In this document: piece after piece, positions 56,286 through 64,000 of the stretch
Numbering within the stretch: the stretch's first letter is position 1
How the letters are laid out: each line of letters opens with the position of its first letter
NCBI RefSeq assembly: GCF_900005765.1
Contig: NC_041690.1
Span: forward strand, 1,054,001 to 1,118,000
Origin: Plasmodium relictum
Taxonomy: Eukaryota; Apicomplexa; Aconoidasida; Haemosporida; Plasmodiidae
Reading direction: 5' to 3'
Length of the DNA stretch: 64,000 nucleotides
Translations under genes and position numbers: made by a program
The notes under the pieces: model-generated
Database searches by the model: none
What the model was told of the DNA's origin: nothing
The model's input: only the letters and a program-made list of their open reading frames with translations

Positions 56286-57555
56286 ATAACAAATATATAT
56301 ATTATGTTGTATTTTTCATTTAATCAAAAAAAAAAAAAAAAAAAGACTCTAATATTTATAAATTTGTGTTTTTTTTTAATTATTAAAATTTTTTTTTTTT
56401 TTTTTTTTCATAATTAATATTTTTTATAATTTTTCACATTTTTTTTATTATGGGCAAATGGGAATTTTTTTTAATATTTATTCCCCTTTATGGATTTTTT
56501 TTTAATTCTTGCTTTAGTTGAAATAAAATATTATCAACAAGTATCATTTCATTTATTAAACATAACTTTTTTTTTGTTTATTTACATATTTATGTATTTT
56601 TTATTTTTTATTTATTTTTTTTTTTGTTTTCCTAAAAAATAGTAATTAATAAATTTTTTTTTTACAAAGAATTTTTTAATACATTTTTCTCTTAATCATG
56701 GAGTTCTATATCATTTAATACCAAGTTTTTTTATAATAAAATTTATAAAATTCTAATATTACCATTTAAATTACGTTCTTAATAAAAAAGAAAGTAAACT
56801 AAATAAGAGCATGTTTAGGTAACTTGCTGAATTTTTTTACAATAAATTATTATTGAATATCATATAGTTATTTCTTTATAATAATAAAACATACATTTAT
56901 TTTTAAAGGAAAAAATATAGTTTAGATAATAGTTTAAGAAATAAATTATTGGCATTATTTCTTTAATTTTGGAACATTGTATTTTTTTCATTTGTATATT
57001 AATTCAGTTTATTTTTAATCATTTTAATAAATAAAAGTAATAAAGCAAAAAAGAAGTATATATTTTTTTTTTAATATGTTATTAATTTTTTTTAATTTAT
57101 TATACATAAATGTATCATGAAAATTATTAGATTTTTAAGTTATTTAAAATTTTTCACCTTTTTTAAATAAAGATATATATATGTTTATTCTAAACTTGAT
57201 ATAATTTTGCTTAATAAGATAAAAAAAAAATAAAAAATTAATTTCTTTTATTTTACCTGTTTGTTATTTAAAATATATATAAAAGGAAAAATTAAGAACA
57301 AATAAGATTAAAACTATAATTTTTTTTTTTAAATAAAAAAATAGTGAAAAGTTATATGATTATATATATTTAATCATATTAAAGGAGATTCAGAAAAAAA
57401 TAAAAAAAATAAAACCTCAAATAATGTAATTTTAAATAATACAATTTTTTTTTTTTTTTTCTCAAAAAGATGAAAAAAGAATATTAAAATTAAATACACA
57501 AGGATATAAATATCATATTTATTTCTTTACAATTTCTAATGAAATAATAAAAAAA
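56286..57555. other. Intergenic, FNPA to Cwf18
   Basis: A/T-rich 1.27 kb between tandem plus-strand genes, with an A run at 56326-56344 and T runs at 56391-56409 and 57447-57460. No gene is seen. Confidence 0.6.
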
Positions 57556-57984
57556 ATGGAAGTAAGAGACAATGAAAATTTAAAATTTTTTAATTACATT
57601 CCAATAAATAAAGAATTAAAAAAATTATGTGTACCTTGTCCTGATACTGATGAATATGAAGGAAAATTAGATGAAGAATTAGAAGAACAATTAAAAAATG
57701 CTTTTGAAGGAAATGTTCTCGATCAGATTAATGCAAAAAACATCAATGCAGATTTGAAAAGAGATTTACAAAAAAAATTAAATGTTTTATCTCGAAAAAC
57801 TGATAAAGCTATTATTGAATTAATAAAAAGGAAAATAAATGAGAATAATGATATGTCAACAAATAATGAAGACGAAGAAAATACTAGTATGACATTAAAC
57901 TTCGAAAAAAAAAATGATAAAAACTTTGGTCATGTTTTATATCAGACACTCAATAAATTAGATGATATGGATAAATCAGACTAA
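57556..57984 (+). CDS. Cwf18 / CCDC12 spliceosome protein (142 aa)
   Basis: This is a single-exon gene with an ATG at 57556 in an A-rich context. Two blocks identify the Cwf18/CCDC12 family: FFNYIPINKELKKLCVP (family form RNYVPxDxxLKxxxVP) and NADLKRDLQKKLNVLSRKTD followed by KAIIELIKRKI (family form WDLKRDxxKKLxxLxxRTxxAIxELIRER). The human and yeast relatives are components of the activated spliceosome, associated with the Prp19 complex. The product is helical, with a short acidic/Asn-rich stretch near residues 105-115. Length is typical of the family. It is a nuclear splicing factor; together with LUC7 it is the second splicing gene in the window, although the two are 48 kb apart and not co-regulated in any visible way. 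Confidence 0.9.
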   Translation: MEVRDNENLKFFNYIPINKELKKLCVPCPDTDEYEGKLDEELEEQLKNAFEGNVLDQINAKNINADLKRDLQKKLNVLSRKTDKAIIELIKRKINENNDMSTNNEDEENTSMTLNFEKKNDKNFGHVLYQTLNKLDDMDKSD

Positions 57985-58485
57985 AAAAGAAGATATGTAT
58001 TTTTTATAATTAATTCCTAATTTTTTAAAAAGACAATTTTTTTATTTTAAATATCGTATTAATTTTTTTGTATTTGTTAATATTATACTAAATTATCAGT
58101 TACATTAGTATCTTGATTAATTTTCTACCAGTTTATTTTAATCCATTTATAATTCTTTGCTACATTACATTTATTTTATTTTTCTAATTATATTAGATTT
58201 TTTTATTATTTTATATGAAATGTAAATTTTTTTTAAGTTGCATTCTTATGAGTTAAATTTAATAATAAAAAAAAAGAAAAAGTATAACTATAACAATATA
58301 AATTATTAAAACAAAATTTTAATAAGCTTAAAAATATCTTTTTACATAAAAAAAACAAAACAAAACAATATATATAGAGCTTATATTAAAAAGAAAATCA
58401 AATAATATACATTGGACAAAAATCATGTAGTAAAATTAAAAACATAGACAAAAATCACATTTTTTTTGAATTATTATTCATATGT
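57985..58485. other. Convergent intergenic region, Cwf18 / Sir2B
   Basis: A/T-rich 3' flanks of converging genes. No gene or RNA is seen. Confidence 0.6.
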
Positions 58486-61400
58486 TTACAAGCATTCAAA
58501 TAAATCGTTAACATAACTTAAAAGCCATAGTGGAAAATAACATATTTCTTTGTATAAAGTTGAATAAATTGTGTGTTCTTCATTTGTATTATTTATTATT
58601 TCATTATATTTTTTCTGCCATATCTCATATCTATATTTTTGAAGAGTGTTAGAAAATCTTTTATCTTTCCTAATTTTTTTATATGGAGTATATATTTTTT
58701 TAGGTTTAATATATTTAGGAACTTTCATTACTAATTCCCCAAGTTTGTGCTTATTATTTATTAAAATATTAGGACAGAATAATGATGGTAAATTAGAATA
58801 ATTATCTTTTAAATCATTTTCCTTGTTTATGCTATCTTGCAAATATTTCTTATCTATTTTATTATATGATTCATCATTATTTATTTTAAAATTCTCATTA
58901 TAAAAATTGTTTCTTAATGAATTGTTTTCTGCTATATCTTTATTTAATTCCATTTGTATATTAAAATTATTTTCTATAATATGTTCTTCAGCACATTTGT
59001 TATGATCTATCTCATCCTTATTATTGTACATACAATTATCAATATTTTCATAATTTTTAGTGTTAATAATATTGCCATAATTATTAGCATTATTTTTAAT
59101 TTTTGATGAAAAATTTTGTGAATAGCTTTTTCTTTCACATATTTGTAGAACCTTGTCTTTTGGCACATTCATATCTATTATATCATTATTAGTATTTGCT
59201 TTGATACATTTTATTATTTCATCATTTTTCATTAAGTTTTCATTTTTTTTTATAGTATTATTTTCATAGGAATAACTATTTTTTAATGAGAAAATCTTAG
59301 ATAAATTATTTTTAATTAAGTCTTTATTAATTTTTATTTTATAAATTCTCTTGTCTTCATTCATGTACAAGTCGTAAAAAATAAAAATTTTTTTTTCCTT
59401 ATCTTCATCAGAACAAGAGCTATAATCATATAATTTTCTTTTTTTTCTTTCTCTAAATTTATACCGACTATGATTAGTATATTTTTCCTTTTTAATAAAT
59501 GAGTTTATGAAATCATTGGTGTAAAAATTTATATTTTCTGATAAATTCGAATTTTTTATAAATACCTCATATTTATCATCACTTTCTTTTTGAGTAAAAC
59601 TAATATCATTTTCATTAGATTTATTTACTACACAAAATAAATTGTATAGCAGTTTAAATGAATTAGGTAATTCAAATGGAATAAAACCATCATTTTTAAA
59701 AAGATTTTCAGAATTATTTAAAATTGCTAACAGCTCAACTTTTGATTCCGCCTTGAAATTATTTGGATTGTAACCAACGTGGACATGCTCATTTAAAATT
59801 TCTGAGATGTAGAAATTTTCTAAATTTTCATTGAAATTATAAGATTTTGAATTATTATGATGTATGCTATTATTTAATTTAACATTTTTATTATTGAAAA
59901 TATTTTGTTCTACTTCTTCAATTTCATTAAAATTATTCTCATAAGACTCCTTTGTGTTCATATCATATACATATTTATTTTTATATAAGTTAAAATTTTT
60001 TAAATTTTCTTTGTTATTGTTGGAAATATCAATATCGTCAATATCATCACCATATGTATAGGCAACGTGAACATTCCATGTGTTTAATTCAATAAAAGAA
60101 CTGTATTCATTATAAATTAATTTTAACAAAATAAATGAATTATACCATAGATGAATTTCTAATAAACAAGTAAATTTTGATTTTATAATCCATATACCCT
60201 TAATTTTATCTAACTGCTTTACTGATATTTCATCTAAGCTACCGATGCTTATACCTTTTATATTTTTAATCATAGAACACCTTATTAAAAATATTTGTTC
60301 TTTAAAAGTACTAATACTTTTTTGTTTATTATTAAGCGCATTATTACCATTAGTTGTTTTATTAGTTTCTTCTTTTTTATTTAAATCATGTTCATCATTG
60401 TACATATGTATTTTTTCATTTAAATTATATTCATTATTATTGGCAAAAAAAATTTCGGTTTCATTATTTTCCCTTTTAGATATCTCTGAATTATATGCAT
60501 TTTTCCCCATATTGTTAATTGTAATTAAGTTATCATAAAGTAAGTCAAAGTTGTTTAAAGGACATCTTACTATGACAATTCTTGCGTTTCTTATTGATAA
60601 TGGATCAAGTGCAAATTCTTTAATAATGATATCTGAAATGTTATTTACATTTGAATGTAAATTTAAATTAACTTCTTTTGATAAAAAAGATTTCTGATAA
60701 TTTACTAAACAACTATAAGAATTTTTATTTGCAAACTTTTTTTTTGATGGATAATAACTAGCTGGTACTATATAAAAACTAGAACCAAGACAAAAATGAA
60801 AATCAGCCTTTTGAGAATGTTTAATGGAATTTTGATGAAAAAAATCTTCATAAGAATTGTTCCAATCTAATAAAACATCAGTACATATTCCTACTGGAGG
60901 AAAGGAACATAGAAAACATAAAGAACCTGTAGGCTTAAAACTGATAGTGGGGATAACAAAATCTCTTAAATATCTTCTTCCACAAAAATCACATCTTTCT
61001 ATGAAAATATTCCCGTGTATTTCTGCTATTTTTGAAAATTTCGTACCACATCTATAATGTAATGAATCAATATTTTGAGTAATTAGAAATTTAATAACAT
61101 TTTTATTCATTAATTCTTTTATCATAATATGTGTTTTAGATGGTAAAGCTAAATGAAGATCTATTACTTTTTTTTTCCTTTTCCCAAATATTACATAATT
61201 TTCTGAGTCTAAACAATTTGATGAATTTGATTCATCATAATCATTTGAAACATTTTTTATGCTAATTTTTTCTTCATCAGAACTTACATTTTTATTAAAA
61301 TTTTCTAACGAATCTTCGTTCTTAATGTTTAAGCTAGTTTCATTCAAATGTGTATTTTTTGAATTTTCATATGAATTATTTATATCATGATTTTCATTCT

Positions 61401-61917
61401 GTGTTTTTTTATCAATAAAATCATTATTATTTATTATAGTTTTAAATTGTTCTTGTAAATTTGTACAATTAATATTGTTTTCACCTAAATTGTCATTTTC
61501 TGAGCTTTTTTCGAATTTGACATTTTTATCTAACTTTTCAAGTTTTTCCTTTTTAATAAGATTAATATCAAATTTTTCTTTTTTATTAATTGAATAATGT
61601 CTCGTTGAATTACTCGAATTATCATATTTTACTTCTAAACATTTCCTTTTATCCTTTTTTTTTTTTTTTTTATTTCTTACTTCTTTAAGAAATTCATTTG
61701 TCCATATTCCTGTGGGTCCTCTAAAATCTTGTAGCCCACAGCTTGTTGATATACCGGCACCTGCGTGTACAACTATATAATTACTTGTTTTTATTTTTTC
61801 GATTAATTCTTTTATTTTTTTTTTTTCTTCTTCATTATCTTCAAAGTATTCTTTTTCACCTAGCGGTCCTTTATATTCATTTTTTGACAAGCGCAATGCA
61901 TAGTTCATACAGCTCAT
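58486..61917 (-). CDS. SIR2B: Sir2B, class IV-type NAD-dependent sirtuin deacylase (1143 aa)
   Basis: This is a single-exon gene with an ATG at 61917. The sirtuin core is complete but split. The NAD-binding GAGIS (53-57) and DFRGPTGIWT (64-73) are followed by a 170-residue Asn/Lys/Glu insert. Then come TQNIDSLHYRCG near 275 and the catalytic IHGNIFIERCDFCG near 298, which holds the active His and first zinc Cys pair. The second zinc pair is CFLC near 330, followed by VGICTDVLLDW. FHFCLGSSFYIVPAS near 370 closes the Rossmann fold. The N-terminal MSCMNYALRLSKNEYKGPLG matches the SIRT6/7-like N-terminus. A C-terminal extension of about 700 low-complexity residues ends in a basic, Lys/Tyr-rich segment. 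Plasmodium Sir2A and Sir2B act in heterochromatin and silence subtelomeric variant genes. All catalytic motifs are intact, so an active enzyme is expected. Confidence 0.94.
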   Translation of the reverse strand: MSCMNYALRLSKNEYKGPLGEKEYFEDNEEEKKKIKELIEKIKTSNYIVVHAGAGISTSCGLQDFRGPTGIWTNEFLKEVRNKKKKKKDKRKCLEVKYDNSSNSTRHYSINKKEKFDINLIKKEKLEKLDKNVKFEKSSENDNLGENNINCTNLQEQFKTIINNNDFIDKKTQNENHDINNSYENSKNTHLNETSLNIKNEDSLENFNKNVSSDEEKISIKNVSNDYDESNSSNCLDSENYVIFGKRKKKVIDLHLALPSKTHIMIKELMNKNVIKFLITQNIDSLHYRCGTKFSKIAEIHGNIFIERCDFCGRRYLRDFVIPTISFKPTGSLCFLCSFPPVGICTDVLLDWNNSYEDFFHQNSIKHSQKADFHFCLGSSFYIVPASYYPSKKKFANKNSYSCLVNYQKSFLSKEVNLNLHSNVNNISDIIIKEFALDPLSIRNARIVIVRCPLNNFDLLYDNLITINNMGKNAYNSEISKRENNETEIFFANNNEYNLNEKIHMYNDEHDLNKKEETNKTTNGNNALNNKQKSISTFKEQIFLIRCSMIKNIKGISIGSLDEISVKQLDKIKGIWIIKSKFTCLLEIHLWYNSFILLKLIYNEYSSFIELNTWNVHVAYTYGDDIDDIDISNNNKENLKNFNLYKNKYVYDMNTKESYENNFNEIEEVEQNIFNNKNVKLNNSIHHNNSKSYNFNENLENFYISEILNEHVHVGYNPNNFKAESKVELLAILNNSENLFKNDGFIPFELPNSFKLLYNLFCVVNKSNENDISFTQKESDDKYEVFIKNSNLSENINFYTNDFINSFIKKEKYTNHSRYKFRERKKRKLYDYSSCSDEDKEKKIFIFYDLYMNEDKRIYKIKINKDLIKNNLSKIFSLKNSYSYENNTIKKNENLMKNDEIIKCIKANTNNDIIDMNVPKDKVLQICERKSYSQNFSSKIKNNANNYGNIINTKNYENIDNCMYNNKDEIDHNKCAEEHIIENNFNIQMELNKDIAENNSLRNNFYNENFKINNDESYNKIDKKYLQDSINKENDLKDNYSNLPSLFCPNILINNKHKLGELVMKVPKYIKPKKIYTPYKKIRKDKRFSNTLQKYRYEIWQKKYNEIINNTNEEHTIYSTLYKEICYFPLWLLSYVNDLFECL

Positions 61918-63366
61918 TTTACAAAAAAAAAAAAGAGTAAAGGAAATAAAAAAAGAAAAATAGTAAAATAAACTAAAAATTATATATTCGTTTAACTCTC
62001 TTTAATTTTTACATGTTTAGATATATATGTTTATTAATAATCGTGCTAATAGAAACTGTCAATATTCAAATACTTTAATTATATTTCTAAGTATGTATTC
62101 TTTTAATAATTTGTTTTATACTTTCAATTATTATTAAATATTTTAGTTATATTTAAGTGCTTAAATCAACTTACTTTTCAATTTGTTTAATTATAAGTGC
62201 AATATTTTATTATTTTTATAAAAATCTATAAATCCTATATTTTACTTATATTTTTAAATATATATAATTATAATTTTATTATTAAGCTCTTATATTAAAT
62301 CATGTTCTCTTTTAATATTTCCTTTATTTAAATTAATATTTATTATCATTGAATTTTAAAAGGTAATGTATTTTTTTAATTGATTTTTATTCAAAAAGTA
62401 TTTAATAAAAATAGTAAGATAAAAGGAAGCTTAAAGAAAAAAAAAAAAAAAATATGAACAAATATTTATGTATTAAAACAAATTTTCTTCAAAAGTATAT
62501 ATTTTTTTTATCTGAGCTTAAATTTAAAATTAATGATAATATGTGTTGTGTAAATAAAAATATATATATTTATATAATTACATTATAGGGAATATATTAA
62601 TAAAATAACAGAAATGTAAAAAAATTAAATACATCATAAAAAAAGAATCTTTGATTTATATTATACAGGTATATATATTATTAAAAAAGAAATTTATTTA
62701 TGAAAATTATCAAACTTTTTTTTTATAAAGCTTTTAAATGTGAATTATATTAACTTATTAATAAAAATCTTGCTGAAATTAATTTATCATGATGAAGAAA
62801 AATTAATATTTTATTTTTATTAAAAGATTAATAAAAAGCGTTCACTTAAAAAGTTTCCTTTTCAATTAAAAATGAGAAAAAAAAAAAAAAAAAAAAAATT
62901 AAAATTAATGTATTATTTAGTATAAAAACATACAAAATAAAGCTTAATAGACAAGTTTTATTTCATTTTATTTTATTTTTTTTTATTTGGTACATAAAAA
63001 AGAGGAATGTTTTTTTTTTTTAGAATAGATAAACTTAAGTAATTAAACTACTCTTAATGATTATGAAAGAAGCGTATATGTATTATAAGAAATAATAAAT
63101 ATGTTTATAAAGAACAAAAATTTTATATAATAAACTATCAAAATTTAAGATATAAATAAAAGGTGAATCATAATTATAGAAAAAAATATAATCTTAACAG
63201 ATCAAAAGAAAAAAAAATGAAAAAAAAACAATTTACAAAAAATAAATAGTTTATAAAATGCCATAGAATTTATATTTATTATAAAGTAACATTTTATTAT
63301 ATGAAATGAAGATTATTAAAAATAACTATACAGTAATATTAGTTCTTGTAGATACAACTAGTTATA
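61918..63366. other. Intergenic between Sir2B and the right-edge gene (both minus strand)
   Basis: This 1.45-kb A/T-rich stretch should hold the Sir2B promoter and the 3' UTR of the next gene. A runs lie near 62437-62452 and 62878-62898. No gene is seen. Confidence 0.6.
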
Positions 63367-64000
63367 TTATTCGGCAAAATCAAAACTTTTGTTTTCTTTA
63401 AAAAAAAAAAGAATAAAAGTGCATAAAAGTGTGTTAAAGAAATATATAAGAGAAATTAATGTACTTATTTATTTTATTATTTTTTATTTTAATTTTATTA
63501 TTCAAACCTTCATTTCTCAGATTTTTAAAATATTCTTTTGCCTCAGTGATATTATCTCGAAATTTTTTGTATCTATAAAAAAAATATATATATATAGAGA
63601 TGTATAATTTTTTTTTTTTTTTATTATATTTCTAAATAATAATATCATATTTTATTTGTTGAGATATGTATAATTAGCAAATATCATAAAATTATATCAT
63701 ATATATATATATAACCTTGAATGATGAAGATATTCATAATCAGGGTGTAAACTATTTTTATAAACCTTTTTTTTACATGCTGTAAGAATAAAGAAAAAAA
63801 GAAAAATAAATTCATGTATGCATTTATATAGAATTGAACAAAAAAAAAAAAAAAACCTGCTATTGGGCATTCGATTGTATCTTTATTCTGCCTAAATAAG
63901 TAAAATAAAAATTTGTTTATTATCAAAATTTCCTATTTTATTTTTTTTTGTTTGTTTTATCATAAATTTTTTTTACATTAATCTAAGAATGAAAGATTTT
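63367..64000 (-). CDS. Unrecognised multi-exon gene, 3' exons only (partial)
   Basis: I reconstructed this by GT-AG sites and phase: 63977-64000 (open to the edge), 63857-63891, 63716-63779, 63508-63572 and 63367-63395, with the stop at 63367-63369. The joined product reads ...KSFILRLMQNKDTIECPIAA, then CKKKVYKNSLHPDYEYLHHS, RYKKFRDNITEAKEYLKNLR and NEENKSFDFAE. It is soluble, basic and Tyr-rich, with two nearby Cys residues (ECPIAAC). I do not recognise the family. If the fourth exon is not spliced at 63507, the frame instead runs to a stop at 63434-63436, but that extension is pure low complexity (NNKIKIKNNKINKY), so the spliced form is preferred. The start and upstream exons lie beyond the window. 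Confidence 0.65.

Noticed and set aside
1-64000. tRNA, rRNA, CRISPR array, transposon or viral insert
   Set aside because: No cloverleaf-like GC-containing segment, no regular spaced repeats, and no transposase, reverse transcriptase or capsid-like frame was seen. The short intergenic islands are too small.

Overview
The window is a stretch of nuclear chromosome from a malaria parasite (Plasmodium). The evidence is extreme A+T richness, long A/T homopolymers and (TA)n tracts between genes and in introns, low-complexity Asn/Lys/Glu inserts in the proteins, short GT-AG introns, and parasite-specific genes: RON2, the Sir2B sirtuin, an LCCL-family sexual-stage protein (FNPA type) and an apicoplast-type derlin. 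From memory, the order Sir2B, Cwf18, FNPA, calcineurin B, sortilin, TSR1, RON2 matches P. falciparum chromosome 14 (about PF3D7_1451400 to PF3D7_1452000, read right to left here). The RON2 loop and repeats are not those of P. falciparum. The very low GC would fit an avian malaria species such as P. gallinaceum or P. relictum, but that assignment is an inference.

Layout. 1-5.3 kb (+): 3' end of dynactin p62, a large propeller-like protein and a small unknown protein. 5.5-9.4 kb (-): a four-exon coiled-coil protein and an eight-exon LUC7 splicing factor. 10.1-19.7 kb (-): a giant MON2 homologue whose last five exons are short and spliced. 21.5-23.1 kb (+): an eight-exon syntaxin-6-like Qc-SNARE. 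23.9-26.3 kb (-): an Asn-rich Cys-cluster protein. 28.0-29.1 kb (+): a derlin with a plastid-type leader. 29.3-32.5 kb (-): IBA57 and a leucine-rich-repeat protein. 33.3-38.7 kb (-): RON2. 40.8-43.6 kb (+): TSR1. 44.9-48.1 kb (-): sortilin. 51.4-52.5 kb (+): calcineurin B, with a 5-nt first exon. 53.6-56.3 kb (+): FNPA. 57.6-58.0 kb (+): Cwf18/CCDC12. 58.5-61.9 kb (-): Sir2B. 63.4 kb to the end (-): 3' exons of an unrecognised gene.

Functional themes. There are no operons; each gene has its own flanks. Several genes share the secretory and invasion pathway: MON2 and the Qc-SNARE (Golgi/endosome traffic), sortilin (the receptor carrying cargo to rhoptries and micronemes), RON2 (a rhoptry-neck receptor for AMA1) and the derlin (protein import into the apicoplast). 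LUC7 and Cwf18 act in splicing, TSR1 in 40S ribosome maturation, IBA57 in Fe-S maturation, and calcineurin B in Ca2+ signalling for invasion. I rebuilt exon structures by hand from GT-AG sites and phase agreement. I saw no RNA genes, mobile elements, CRISPR arrays or viral sequence, and no clearly new multi-gene system.
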